Shown: positions 24,927 to 34,921 of the stretch, one piece after another
Layout of the letters: each line of letters opens with the position of its first letter
Position numbering within the stretch: the stretch's first letter is position 1
Assembly: GCF_900101385.1 (NCBI RefSeq)
Contig: NZ_FMZB01000008.1
Span: forward strand, 1-64,000
Length of the DNA stretch: 64,000 nucleotides
Direction: 5' to 3'
DNA from: Terribacillus halophilus
GTDB taxonomy: Bacteria > Bacillota > Bacilli > Bacillales > Amphibacillaceae
Program-made: the position numbers and the translations under genes
The notes under the pieces: model-generated
Told to the model about the DNA's origin: nothing
The model's database searches: none
The model's input: only the letters and a program-made list of their open reading frames with translations

Positions 24927-27900
24927 ATGCACAAAAGGATGACGAAGTGGCTCAGTATTTTGGCGATCGGTGTCTTTCTCTTGTCGTTGCTTTCTCCTAC
25001 AGCTTCACGAGCACAGTCTTCTGAGCGAACTTCTGTGAAAGCGAGTGAGGGTGTAGCAGCGAAGGTAGACAAGGATGTTACGTCACAGTTCAAGGCGGAT
25101 GAGCAGGTGACGTACTTGGTGAAGCTGAAGGATCAGGCGGATACGAAGAAAGCAGCAGAGACTGCTGTCGAGAAGGCGAAGAAACAGTCCGTCAGTTTGT
25201 CCGCCAAGGAAGAGAAGCGTATCCAGAATTCAGCTGTTGTCAGTGATTTGCGCGCGACAGCAGATACAACGCAAGCGAATTTGCTTGATTACTTGAAGCA
25301 GGCGAAGGATAAGGGTGTCGTGAAAGACTATGATTCCTACTATATCGTCAACGCCCTGAAAGTAACGAGCTCCAAAGATGTGATGGAGGAGCTGGCTGCT
25401 TCGGAGGAAGTGGAGAAGATCCTGCCTAACAGAGAGCGTAAAATCCTTGAGCCAACGAAGGCAGAGGAGAAAAAGGTAGCTGCTTTGGCTGAGGAAGTCG
25501 AAGCGTGGGGTGTGGAAAGAGTCGGAGCACCTGCAGTATGGAAGGAAACGGGACTGAATGGATCGGGCGTCGTCATCGGCGGATTGGATACAGGGGTACA
25601 GTATGACCATCCGGCACTTTTGGAAAAGTACCGCGGCTATGATGCGGCAGACCCGGATAATGTCTCGCATGAGTTCAACTGGTATGATGCGGTCGACGGA
25701 GAAGCTGTGCCGTATGATGACTTGGATCATGGAACACATACGATCGGTACGGCTGTCGGTGCAGCCCCGGATGGCTCTGCTGATATCGGCGTTGCACCGG
25801 GGGCCAAGTGGATTGCGGTAAAAGCTTTCCATCCGGATACCGGACAAGGGCAGACAACGGATGCCATCCTGCTGGATGCCGCGGAATGGATGCTTGCGCC
25901 AAAGGATGAAGAAGGCACGCCGCATCCAGAGCAGGCGCCGGATATCGTCAATAATTCTTGGGGCGGCGGTCCGGGACTCGATGAATGGTATCGCGAAGTT
26001 GTCCAGACTTGGCGGAACGCAGGTATCGTCCCAGTGTTCTCTGCGGGTAATGATGGAGATGGAGACGCGACAGTGTCAGCTCCTTCCAACTATCCAGAGT
26101 CCATCGCTGTCGCTGCAACGGATAGTGAAGATGGTTTGGCGAGCTTTTCATCCCGCGGTCCTTCTCCTTATGAAGGGGAAATAAAACCGGATATTGCAGC
26201 GCCAGGCGTGAGCGTGTATTCCTCGGTCAGCGGCAGTGAATATAGTGCCTCTTTCAGCGGTACATCGATGGCTGCCCCGCACGTGAGCGGCGTCATCGCA
26301 CTGCTGCTGCAGGCCGATAGCTCGCTGACAGTCGATGAAATCGAAACGATTCTCTATGACACAGCTGATCGAAAGACAAGCAGCGACTATCCGGACGAAA
26401 TCAATGAAGGCTTCGGCCATGGTATCGTCAATGCATACTTGGCGGTATCCACCATCGCGACTGGTGTCGGCGAAATAAACGGAAATGTGTATCAAGATGG
26501 TGAAGATGAGGAACCAGCCGTCATTACCCATGAAGCTGTATCAGAAGTGTATCAGGGTGTTGCCACTCCGCTCACAGCAACAGTGACGGATAATATCAGT
26601 GCAGACACAGTGACGCTTCAATACCAGCAAGACGCAGGAGAATGGCAGTCTATCGAGGCGGCGCTTGTGGATGGAAATGCCGCAAGCGGCACATATCAAG
26701 CGGTGCTGCCAGCTGAAGCGACAACGGGTGAGACACTTGCTTATAAATTTGTCGCAACTGATTTTGGCGGTAATACAACAGAGACGGATGCGTACGAAGT
26801 GGAACTCATTGCACCGCTTTCAGTCGGTTATAGCCAGGACTTCGAAGCAGAGCCATCAGGCTGGACGTCATTCGGTGATCAAAACTCCTGGGAATGGGGA
26901 GCACCGGCAGCAGGTCCTGAAGCAGCTGCATCTGGTGAAAATGTATACGGTACAGGCGCCTATGCTAATAATGCCGATGCGACCTTGCTTGCACCGCCTG
27001 TAGCAGTCCCGGAGGATGGAGAAGCTTATCTGCAGTTCCAGACATGGTTCGACTTGGAGAGCCGTTATGATTATGGCCATGTGGTCATATCGGCGGATAA
27101 AGAGAACTGGGATCAGGTTGGGACCTATAATGGTGCCAATGGCGCTTGGTCTGCTGAACAAATCGATTTGGGTGATTATGCCGGGCAGACCGTCTATATC
27201 GGATTCCATCTGGAAACAGACGGCAGCATTGGAAAACAAGGCTGGTATATCGACGATGTAGCCATTTCGGATACTTCCAACACCTCTGCCTCCATTATGA
27301 AAGATACAAAAAAGGTGAAAGAAGATAAACAAACGAAGGAAAGTGCGAAGAGTAAAAAGAAAGTGAATGCGAAAAAACTTGCTCCAACACCAATCCGAAA
27401 CGTACAAGGGCCAACGCTTCCGGATGGACAGGCTGATCCAGCTGACATAAGCCCAAGTGCATTGCCGGTTGATGCGACGGTGACAGTACAGGAAACAGGA
27501 CGAAGTGTCCAGACTGACCCAGCCGACGGCAGCTATCGCTTACTGCAGGCAGCAGGTGATGTGACCCTGGAAGCATCCGCTTACGGCTTCCACTCCAGCA
27601 CTGCGCCAGTGACTGTAACAGAAGCTTCTGCCGTCACCCAGAACTTCACGCTCGATCCGATTGCGGAGGGTACAGTGACGGGAACGGTGACGAACGCGCA
27701 AACAGGGGAACCTATTGCTGGTGCCAACGTGTATGTAATCGAGGATGCAGCCATCGAACCGGTTCAAACCGATGATGACGGTACGTATACGCTGACTGCC
27801 TATGAAGGAGCATATACTCTTAAAATCACAGCTCCTTCCTTCAAGGGAGCAGAACTAGAAGTGACGGTGACTGCTGAGGAAACAACAGAACAAAATGTCG

Positions 27901-29246
27901 AACTGGAGCCGTTCGTCGGCTTTGCAGGAGAAATCGGTTATGATGACGGTACGGCAGAGAATGCACATGCCTTTTACGATGCCGGAAATGGCTGGGCAGT
28001 GAAATTCACGCTGGCGGAAGGACAATCATCTGCTCAGGTGACAGGCGGATTGTTCCGCTTCTGGGATGAAAGCTTCCCGACGCCAGGCGGCACAAACTTT
28101 GCCGTGGAAATCTATGATGATTCCGGTGAAGATGGTGCACCAGGTGAGAAGCTTGCCGGACCAATTACGGCAGAAGCCCTCCGTAATGGGGAATGGACAC
28201 AGGTCGATTTGGCTGGCGAAGGTGTCGTAGTCGATTCTGACTTCTATATTCTATATGTCCAAACAGATCCGAATCCGAATACACCTGCTTTGGCAACGGA
28301 TGAAGACGGAGAATTCTCCGGTCGCAGCTGGCAAAACATAGGTGGAGAATGGAGCCTGGTGCCGGAAGAGGATGGCAACTACATGATCCGGGCGCTTGTT
28401 GATTACGAGGCGCAGTCCCCGGTCATCACGTCGCCTGCTCCTGACACGGTCACAAAAGAGGATAGTGTGACAGTGGAAGGAACAGCCGCACCTGGCGGAA
28501 CAGTCGAAATCAGCAATAACGGCGAAGTAGCAGTTTCCGTGGAAGCTTCAGACGAAGGAGCCTTCACAGCGGAAGTTGACCTTGCAGAAGGGGAAAACAG
28601 TCTGACTGCCGTGACGAAACTGGAAAATGGCAGCACAGCACCATCTGAAGCCGTAACAGTCATCCGGGATCAAACGAAGCCGGAATTGACAATTACAGCA
28701 CCGGAAGATGGCAGCAAGACAAATAAGGAAACAGTGACCGTCACAGGAACGGCGTCTGATGATTATTTGAAAAAGCTGACGATCAACGGGGAGAAAGCGG
28801 ATGTGAATGAGGACGGGGCATTCTCCAAACGTATTCTATTGGATGAAGGCGTCAATGAAATCACAGTGGTCGCAGCAGATGAGGCTGGAAATAAAGCGAA
28901 GAAAGTAATCAAGCTGGAAGCAGACTACACGGCTCCTGCTCTGGAAAATGTGAAGCCAGAGGAGGATGCAAAAGTGCAGCCTGGCGAAACGGTGGTCATT
29001 TCCTTTGAATCCGAACCTGGATTGGAGGATGCGACATTCTATTTGAAGGCGCCGCTGACGAATTTCCGCACCACATCACAAGCGACAGAGCTGCCGATGC
29101 GGGAAACGGAAGATGGTGTATATGTAGGTTATTGGACGGCAACATCGTCTGCGAAGCTTGATGGAGCGGATGTCGTCGTCAAAGCAACAGATGCATTCGG
29201 AAATGAAACCGAGGCTACTGCTGCCGGTAAGGTATTCATAGAATAA
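24927..29246 (+). CDS. bpr: bacillopeptidase F-like secreted subtilase
   Basis: A 1439-residue extracellular serine protease close in length and layout to B. subtilis Bpr. Residues 1-29 are a signal peptide (basic MHKRMTK, hydrophobic core, ASRA). About 55-160 is an I9-type propeptide; 205-510 is the S8 domain with Asp221 (GLDTGV), His268 (DHGTHT), oxyanion Asn375 (SAGND) and Ser447 (GTSMAAPH). Then come a MAM/immune inhibitor A-like domain (about 630-790), a lysine-rich linker (about 795-820), two CarboxypepD_reg-like domains, and Ig-like repeats to the end. No LPXTG or SLH anchor is seen, so it is probably released. The GC content is higher than the neighbours'. GGGAGAG precedes the ATG. 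Confidence 0.93.
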   Translation: MHKRMTKWLSILAIGVFLLSLLSPTASRAQSSERTSVKASEGVAAKVDKDVTSQFKADEQVTYLVKLKDQADTKKAAETAVEKAKKQSVSLSAKEEKRIQNSAVVSDLRATADTTQANLLDYLKQAKDKGVVKDYDSYYIVNALKVTSSKDVMEELAASEEVEKILPNRERKILEPTKAEEKKVAALAEEVEAWGVERVGAPAVWKETGLNGSGVVIGGLDTGVQYDHPALLEKYRGYDAADPDNVSHEFNWYDAVDGEAVPYDDLDHGTHTIGTAVGAAPDGSADIGVAPGAKWIAVKAFHPDTGQGQTTDAILLDAAEWMLAPKDEEGTPHPEQAPDIVNNSWGGGPGLDEWYREVVQTWRNAGIVPVFSAGNDGDGDATVSAPSNYPESIAVAATDSEDGLASFSSRGPSPYEGEIKPDIAAPGVSVYSSVSGSEYSASFSGTSMAAPHVSGVIALLLQADSSLTVDEIETILYDTADRKTSSDYPDEINEGFGHGIVNAYLAVSTIATGVGEINGNVYQDGEDEEPAVITHEAVSEVYQGVATPLTATVTDNISADTVTLQYQQDAGEWQSIEAALVDGNAASGTYQAVLPAEATTGETLAYKFVATDFGGNTTETDAYEVELIAPLSVGYSQDFEAEPSGWTSFGDQNSWEWGAPAAGPEAAASGENVYGTGAYANNADATLLAPPVAVPEDGEAYLQFQTWFDLESRYDYGHVVISADKENWDQVGTYNGANGAWSAEQIDLGDYAGQTVYIGFHLETDGSIGKQGWYIDDVAISDTSNTSASIMKDTKKVKEDKQTKESAKSKKKVNAKKLAPTPIRNVQGPTLPDGQADPADISPSALPVDATVTVQETGRSVQTDPADGSYRLLQAAGDVTLEASAYGFHSSTAPVTVTEASAVTQNFTLDPIAEGTVTGTVTNAQTGEPIAGANVYVIEDAAIEPVQTDDDGTYTLTAYEGAYTLKITAPSFKGAELEVTVTAEETTEQNVELEPFVGFAGEIGYDDGTAENAHAFYDAGNGWAVKFTLAEGQSSAQVTGGLFRFWDESFPTPGGTNFAVEIYDDSGEDGAPGEKLAGPITAEALRNGEWTQVDLAGEGVVVDSDFYILYVQTDPNPNTPALATDEDGEFSGRSWQNIGGEWSLVPEEDGNYMIRALVDYEAQSPVITSPAPDTVTKEDSVTVEGTAAPGGTVEISNNGEVAVSVEASDEGAFTAEVDLAEGENSLTAVTKLENGSTAPSEAVTVIRDQTKPELTITAPEDGSKTNKETVTVTGTASDDYLKKLTINGEKADVNEDGAFSKRILLDEGVNEITVVAADEAGNKAKKVIKLEADYTAPALENVKPEEDAKVQPGETVVISFESEPGLEDATFYLKAPLTNFRTTSQATELPMRETEDGVYVGYWTATSSAKLDGADVVVKATDAFGNETEATAAGKVFIE

Positions 29247-29284
29247 CAAAGAGGACCCGTCGGCGACGGGTCCTTCTTTTATAT
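29245..29284. terminator. bidirectional terminator between bpr and gabD1
   Basis: An 11-bp stem AGGACCCGTCG/CGACGGGTCCT with TTCTTTT on one side and CTTTGTT on the other, shared by the convergent genes. An almost identical copy (one base different) ends gabR/gabD2 at 34884-34921. Confidence 0.88.
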
Positions 29285-30664
29285 ACCAATTGAAATATAC
29301 TTTGTTTCCAAATAAGGCTCGATTCCTTCGATTCCGCCTTCGCGGCCGACGCCGCTTTCCTTCATGCCGCCAAATGGTGCCTGTACGGCAGATGGACCGC
29401 CGTCATTCCAGCCGATGATACCATATTTCAGGTTTTCGGCGATATAAAGTCCGCGGCGATAGTTTTCCGTGAAGAAGTATGCTGCTAAGCCGTATGGTGT
29501 GTCATTTGCCAGGCCGATTGCTTCATCGATGTTGGTGTAAGTCGTGATCGGGGCTACTGGTCCGAATGTTTCTTCGTGCATGATGTCCATGTCTGTCGTT
29601 ACTTGATCAAGAACAGTAGGATGTACAAAATAATATCCTTTTTCGTCATCTTGGTTATAAGAGCCGCCTGCACGGATAGAAGCACCTTTCTTCTTGGCGT
29701 CTTCCAGCTGGGAGACTATTTTTTCGAACCCTCTTTTATTGATGATCGGTCCAATGTCCACGTTTTCGGTCCCTACCCCAACTGTTAATTGTGAGACAGC
29801 CTCAGAGAAGCGATGGATAAATTCTTCTTTTACAGAGGAATGGACGAGGAGACGATTGGCGCAGACACAAGTTTGTCCGGCATTCCGGAACTTGGATGCG
29901 ACTGCTTGTTTGACTGCTCGATCTATATCGGCATATTCATCAACGATCAATGGTGCGTGCCCGCCAAGCTCCATTGATACATGCTTTACCGTGTCTGCAC
30001 TTTGCTTTATCAACTGCTTACCGACGGGTGTGGAGCCGGTAAAGGATATTTTGCGAATAAGCGGATGCTCCGTGAATAGCTTTCCGGTCTTTTCGCCATC
30101 TGCATTTACATATTGAATGACATCCTCCGGAATACCGGCTTCATGTGCCAGTTCCACTAAGCGGATAGCCGTAAGCGGGGTGTCCGGAGCAGGTTTGATG
30201 ATGAATGTACAGCCCGCAGCCAATGCAGGTGCTGCTTTTCTTGTAATCATCGCTGCCGGGAAGTTCCAAGGTGTGATCGCTGCAACCGGTCCAACTGCTT
30301 CGCGGGTGACAAGCATACGCTTATCCATCGTGGAAGCAGGAATGGTGCGGCCATAAACACGTTTAGCTTCCTCGGCAAACCATTCGATATAGCCTGCAGC
30401 ATATAAAACTTCACCTTCGGCCTCTATAAGTGGTTTTCCATTTTCCGCTGTAATCAAGGCAGTGAGCTCTTTCTTATTCACTAGCATCAATGAATACCAC
30501 TTCCGCAATAAATCGCTTCTTTCTGCAGCGCTCGTTTTCGACCAGCTAAGAAAGGCAGTGTGCGAAGCATGGATTTTCTCATCGATTGTTTGAAGCGTAT
30601 CTTGTTCAACCGAGGCTATATAGTCACCAGTTCCGGGATTGTATACATTAAATACGTTTGTCAT
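29279..30664 (-). CDS. gabD: succinate-semialdehyde dehydrogenase (copy 1)
   Basis: A 461-residue aldehyde dehydrogenase. [22 protein letters not shown] and [11 protein letters not shown] form the NAD(P) site, Glu is in [10 protein letters not shown] and the catalytic Cys in [11 protein letters not shown]. It oxidises succinate semialdehyde to succinate in the GABA shunt. It overlaps the permease gene by 17 nt and is the last gene of gabT-permease-gabD. Its last 330 nt are almost identical to those of the second gabD at 34918-36306, including the terminator, while the N-terminal half is more divergent. Confidence 0.93.
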   Translation of the reverse strand: MTNVFNVYNPGTGDYIASVEQDTLQTIDEKIHASHTAFLSWSKTSAAERSDLLRKWYSLMLVNKKELTALITAENGKPLIEAEGEVLYAAGYIEWFAEEAKRVYGRTIPASTMDKRMLVTREAVGPVAAITPWNFPAAMITRKAAPALAAGCTFIIKPAPDTPLTAIRLVELAHEAGIPEDVIQYVNADGEKTGKLFTEHPLIRKISFTGSTPVGKQLIKQSADTVKHVSMELGGHAPLIVDEYADIDRAVKQAVASKFRNAGQTCVCANRLLVHSSVKEEFIHRFSEAVSQLTVGVGTENVDIGPIINKRGFEKIVSQLEDAKKKGASIRAGGSYNQDDEKGYYFVHPTVLDQVTTDMDIMHEETFGPVAPITTYTNIDEAIGLANDTPYGLAAYFFTENYRRGLYIAENLKYGIIGWNDGGPSAVQAPFGGMKESGVGREGGIEGIEPYLETKYISIGI

Positions 30665-32048
30665 TGGCGATGCTCCTTTCCTGAGTGGAGGCAGCTGCTA
30701 ATTTGCGATTTGTTACCGCATAGAGACCAAGACCGATTGCGGTCCAGCCAATCAGCATCACCCACTCATAAGGCCATACGAGTGCGGCTGGCATTCCAGG
30801 CAGGTAGAAGGTCAGGAAGACGACACTCATGATGACAGCGCCCCAGCCGATTGTGCGCCAGTACTTGATTTTATATGGTCTATCCAGCTCAGGCTCGATT
30901 TTACGCAACCGAAGAAAAGCGAGTGCCACGAGTACATAGCCGACAACCATTCCGACTCCGCCAGCATTCACGATCCAGACTAGTGCAGGGCGGCCGAGTA
31001 AAGGTGCCAGGAATGCAAGTGCACCAAGGAATAGAATGGCATTGGTGGGTGTTCCGTACTTGGGATGGATATACATGAACCAAGATGGAATCATCTTTCT
31101 TTCTGCCATTGCATACAGAATCCGACTGGCACCTATGATGAATGCATTCCAGCTGGTAATGATGCCGGCTACGCCGCCGATAACCAGGATAGTACCGAAT
31201 GCTTGGCTGCCAAAGAGACTTGCCATCGCATCTGCGGTTGCCAAACTTGAATTCTCCAGCTGCTCTTGGGAAAGTGCGGCAGAAACACCGTACACAATCA
31301 AAAGGTAGAATAATACAGCACAAACAATGGATATCATCAGAATGCGTGAAATGGTCTTGGCTGGTGCATTGATTTCCTCTGCAACCTGCGGCACGACATC
31401 AAAGCCCACAAACAGGAAAGGCACCATGACCAGAACAGTGATGACACCTGCTGTTCCATCTGTGAAAAGAGGCTGTAAATTAGCTGTGCTTCCGTTGAAA
31501 GAGGCACCAAACAAAAGCAGGATGGCAGTTGCAATCATGAGAATGGTGAAGACAGACTGAAAGATGGCTGCTGGCTTTGCCCCGACATAGTTAAGGAGTG
31601 TCAAAATCAGGGCACCGCCTGAACCGATCAATACCCATGTAAGATAAACAGGCCAATCATTCAATGTCCAAAGGTACCCGACATGATTCACCGGTACGAT
31701 GTAATCGATGACAGTCGGCAATGCGACAGCTTCAAACGTTATGACAGTCACATAACCGGCAAGTACCGCCCAAGCTGCAGCAAAGCCCATCTTCCTTCCG
31801 AAAGCACGGTTTACAAAAACCAGACCGCCGCCTGTTTCTGGCATGGAAGAAGATAACTCCGCATACGTCAGACCAATGAGGCAGATAAGTAATCCTCCAA
31901 TAACAAAGGCTATGATGCTGCCAAGAAATCCGGCACCAAGAATCCAATCACCGGATAGTACGACCCATCCCCAACCGAGCATGGCTCCCACAGCGAGGAA
32001 AATGACATCCGACTTCGACATGGTCTTCTTTAATTGCTGTCTGGCCAT
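30648..32048 (-). CDS. APC-family amino acid permease (probable GABA uptake)
   Basis: A 466-residue, 12-helix amino acid-polyamine-organocation permease. The first helix carries the unwound [16 protein letters not shown] segment, and [26 protein letters not shown] is the family signature. It is sandwiched between gabT and gabD (overlap of 17 nt with gabD), so uptake of GABA, putrescine or another precursor is the natural inference. It is not obviously the GabP of B. subtilis. Confidence 0.88.
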   Translation of the reverse strand: MARQQLKKTMSKSDVIFLAVGAMLGWGWVVLSGDWILGAGFLGSIIAFVIGGLLICLIGLTYAELSSSMPETGGGLVFVNRAFGRKMGFAAAWAVLAGYVTVITFEAVALPTVIDYIVPVNHVGYLWTLNDWPVYLTWVLIGSGGALILTLLNYVGAKPAAIFQSVFTILMIATAILLLFGASFNGSTANLQPLFTDGTAGVITVLVMVPFLFVGFDVVPQVAEEINAPAKTISRILMISIVCAVLFYLLIVYGVSAALSQEQLENSSLATADAMASLFGSQAFGTILVIGGVAGIITSWNAFIIGASRILYAMAERKMIPSWFMYIHPKYGTPTNAILFLGALAFLAPLLGRPALVWIVNAGGVGMVVGYVLVALAFLRLRKIEPELDRPYKIKYWRTIGWGAVIMSVVFLTFYLPGMPAALVWPYEWVMLIGWTAIGLGLYAVTNRKLAAASTQERSIANDKRI

Positions 32049-32060
32049 AGAGACCCTCCT

Positions 32061-33368
32061 TTAAATGGATTCCAAAGCTTGTTCGATGATTTCCAACCCT
32101 TCGTTCAGCTGTTCATCCGTGATGACGAGCGGGCTGAGGAAGCGAACGATGTTTCCTTTGATACCAGCGGTAAGAAGAAGGAGGCCATGTTCATTTGCAT
32201 ACGCTGCAATCTTGGCTGCCATCTCTTTATCCGGGAGCTTCGATTGGCTGTCTTTGACGAATTCGATTGCAGCCATCGCTCCAAGACGTCTAATATCGCC
32301 GATAGATTCATAGTGTTCTTGCCAGCGTTTTGCAGCTTGTTCAATGGTTTTGCCGATGTGCTCCGCTCTTTCATTTAATTTCTCAGATTCGATGATTTCC
32401 AAAACGGCAAGCGCTGCGACACAGCCAAGCGGGCTGCCAGCGTAAGTACCGCCCAGTTCACCAGGATTGGATGCGTCCAGCATTTCAGCCCGGCCGACTA
32501 CACCACTGATTGGAACACCAGCTCCAAGTGATTTAGAAACGGTGATCAAATCAGGAATAACTTCAAAATGTTCGATTGCGAAATACTTGCCTGTTCTAGC
32601 AAAGCCAGTTTGGATCTCATCTGCCACGAAAACAATGCCGTTTTCTTTACAGAATGATGCCACGAACTGTACGAAGCGTTTGGACGGAATAATGAAGCCG
32701 CCTTCTCCTTGAACAGGTTCCATCACGACACATGCGACGGTTTCCGGGGCAACCTGGGAAGTGAAGAAATCTTGGAATTGCTCGATGATGAAATCTTCAT
32801 ATGCATCTTCTAGCATATCTTTCGGGCGTTGGTAGCTGTACGGGTAAGGAGCTTGGTAAACTTCCGGAGCGAATGGACCGAACCCGAATTTATATGGTTT
32901 TACTTTGCTTGTCATACTCATGGCAAGATTTGTGCGTCCATGGAAACCACGGTTAAACGTGACGACCGCTTGTCTGCCGGTATATTTCCGGGCAATCTTT
33001 ACGGCATTTTCCACGGCTTCGGCACCAGAGTTAAGGAAGATAGCTTTCTTATCAAAGGAACCAGGAGTCAGATTGCATAGTTTTTCGGCTAGTTCGATAT
33101 AGGAAGCATACATCATGACGTTGAAGCCTGGATGAACAAATGCTTCTGCTTGCTTCTTGAGTGCTTCCACTACTTTCGGGTGGCTGTGTCCGACATTCAT
33201 CGTTCCGATTGCACCCGCGAAGTCAACAAAACGTCGTCCGTCCTGATCGAAAAGAAGGGCTCCTTCGCCTTTAGCTGCGAGGGACTTATTTCCGTTGCTA
33301 ACGCCTCTGGCTACGTATTTGTCACGTTTCTGCTGAAGCAGCAATGTTTCATTCGTTAAAGTTGCCAT
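32061..33368 (-). CDS. gabT: 4-aminobutyrate aminotransferase
   Basis: A 435-residue class III PLP aminotransferase. Features include LFDQDGRRFVDFAGAIGTMNVGHSHP, FLNSGAEAVENAVKIAR, FNRGFHGRTNLAMSMTSK, VADEIQTGFARTG and the PLP lysine in VSKSLGAGVPISG. It transfers the amino group of GABA to 2-oxoglutarate, giving succinate semialdehyde for GabD. The ATG at 33366-33368 follows GGAAGTGGG; a longer in-frame extension overlaps gabR and the control region and is unlikely to be translated. It diverges from gabR. Confidence 0.93.
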   Translation of the reverse strand: MATLTNETLLLQQKRDKYVARGVSNGNKSLAAKGEGALLFDQDGRRFVDFAGAIGTMNVGHSHPKVVEALKKQAEAFVHPGFNVMMYASYIELAEKLCNLTPGSFDKKAIFLNSGAEAVENAVKIARKYTGRQAVVTFNRGFHGRTNLAMSMTSKVKPYKFGFGPFAPEVYQAPYPYSYQRPKDMLEDAYEDFIIEQFQDFFTSQVAPETVACVVMEPVQGEGGFIIPSKRFVQFVASFCKENGIVFVADEIQTGFARTGKYFAIEHFEVIPDLITVSKSLGAGVPISGVVGRAEMLDASNPGELGGTYAGSPLGCVAALAVLEIIESEKLNERAEHIGKTIEQAAKRWQEHYESIGDIRRLGAMAAIEFVKDSQSKLPDKEMAAKIAAYANEHGLLLLTAGIKGNIVRFLSPLVITDEQLNEGLEIIEQALESI

Positions 33369-33416
33369 TATCCCACTTCCTTTTTCGGTATTTTTTATAT
33401 TTTCAAACTTTTCTTG

Positions 33417-33456
33417 TATAATAAAAAGTACCAAACAGAAGTTTTTTATGGTACCA
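33417..33456. promoter_or_regulatory. GabR control region: -10 box and GTACCA direct repeats
   Basis: A TATAAT lies at 33417-33422 (plus). Two GTACCA direct repeats start at 33428 and 33451, 23 bp apart. B. subtilis GabR is known to use ATACCA direct repeats between gabR and gabTD, so these are probable GabR boxes, although here the spacing is shorter. The second repeat lies just 13 bp before the gabR start. Confidence 0.6.
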
Positions 33457-33468
33457 GAGGAGGCGCTT

Positions 33469-34884
33469 ATGAGTTTATATATCATGAAGCTGGATAGAGA
33501 ACGGAATGAGGCTTTCCTATATCAGCAAGTTTACCAGCAAATGAAACGAGCCATATTGGAACGGCGATACTTGCCGCATGATAAGCTGCCTTCCAAAAGG
33601 GAGCTGGCAGCCAACCTACGCATAAGCCTGAACTCAGTCAATGCTGCCTATCAGCAGCTCGTGGCAGAAGGCTATCTTTACACACGTGAAAGACAAGGCT
33701 TTTTCGTGGAGGAACTGGACTCCTTTTATGTGCAGCCGGAAAATCACGACTCAGCCATTCCATCTCATTTGCTGGAAGCGACTAAAGATCGGGAAGTCAG
33801 GAAGTCTTTTTCCCATATGAGTGCAGATATAGATGTATTCCCTTTGGAGAAATGGCTGTGGTGTGAGGAACAGGCGCTGCGGAAGAAGAAGGAGCTACTG
33901 GAGGAGTATGTCGATCCTCAAGGATTATATAGCGTCCGGAAGACGATAGCTCAATTTCTTTCTCAGTCACGAGGAGTGCGCTGTTATCCCGAACAGATTG
34001 TACTGGGCTCCGGGACACAGCTGCTGACCAGGCAATTAACGAAGCTTTTGCCAAAGGAAGCGATATATGGATTGGAGGAGCCTGGTTATCAGCGCATGTA
34101 TCAGCTGCTGAAGAGTGAAGGAAGAGTTGTTTCCGCTCTGGAAATAGACCAAAAGGGGATTCGTATCGATGCATTGGAAACAAGTGAGGCCAATGTTCTG
34201 CTCACAACGCCTTCCCATCAATTCCCGACCGGGGCAATCATGCCGATATCACGCCGGATCCAGCTGCTCAATTGGGCGAATTCCGCCCCGGACCGTTATA
34301 TTGTCGAGGATGATTATGATAGTGAGTATAAATACGATGCAGACTCTATTCCATCATTGCAAGGAATGGATGGTGCTTCACGCGTCATTTACATGGGTAC
34401 TTTCTCAAAGTCCCTTTTACCGGGCTTGAGGATGAGCTATATGGTACTGCCAATACCGCTCTTGGAGGTTTACAGGAAATCATTGCATTTTTTGATGTCT
34501 TCTTGCAGCACCATTACACAGCTTACACTGCAGGCATTTATTGAAACTGGGGAGTACCAGAAGCATATTAAGAAAACGACGAAATTATATCGATCCCGAC
34601 GGGCTGTGCTGATAGAGAAACTGCAAGCAAAATTCGGGGATACCATCTCAGTCAAGGGGGAAAAGTCGGGCTTGCACTTTTTGGTTTCTTTTCGTGTGGA
34701 ACGTTCGGAAGCAGAAATAAAAAGGAGAGCGGAAGAGAGAGGACTCTTGCTTTATGGAATTAGCCGTTTTTATAATCAATCGGCACCGCCGCGGCCACCA
34801 ACGCTTATCCTTGGCTTTGCTAGCATGCGTACAACACAGATGGATGAAGCTGTGGAACTTCTATATGAAGCAGTTTTTAGATAA
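33469..34884 (+). CDS. gabR: MocR/GabR-family PLP-dependent regulator
   Basis: A 471-residue fusion of a GntR winged helix (about 1-75: LPSKRELAANLRISLNSVNAAYQQLVAEGYLYTRERQGFFV) with a fold-type I aminotransferase domain. The PLP lysine is in GTFSKSLLPGLRMSYM and the ring-stacking Asp in IVEDDYDSEYKYD. GabR senses GABA through PLP, represses itself and activates gabTD. The ATG at 33469 follows GAGGAGG; an in-frame ATG at 33448 lies within an operator half. It diverges from gabT and converges with the second gabD. Confidence 0.92.
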   Translation: MSLYIMKLDRERNEAFLYQQVYQQMKRAILERRYLPHDKLPSKRELAANLRISLNSVNAAYQQLVAEGYLYTRERQGFFVEELDSFYVQPENHDSAIPSHLLEATKDREVRKSFSHMSADIDVFPLEKWLWCEEQALRKKKELLEEYVDPQGLYSVRKTIAQFLSQSRGVRCYPEQIVLGSGTQLLTRQLTKLLPKEAIYGLEEPGYQRMYQLLKSEGRVVSALEIDQKGIRIDALETSEANVLLTTPSHQFPTGAIMPISRRIQLLNWANSAPDRYIVEDDYDSEYKYDADSIPSLQGMDGASRVIYMGTFSKSLLPGLRMSYMVLPIPLLEVYRKSLHFLMSSCSTITQLTLQAFIETGEYQKHIKKTTKLYRSRRAVLIEKLQAKFGDTISVKGEKSGLHFLVSFRVERSEAEIKRRAEERGLLLYGISRFYNQSAPPRPPTLILGFASMRTTQMDEAVELLYEAVFR

Positions 34885-34921
34885 ACAAAGAGGACCCGTC
34901 AGCGACGGGTCCTTCTTTTAT
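34884..34921. terminator. bidirectional terminator between gabR and gabD2
   Basis: AGGACCCGTC/GACGGGTCCT stem followed by TTCTTTT; a near-identical duplicate of the one at 29245-29284. Confidence 0.88.
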
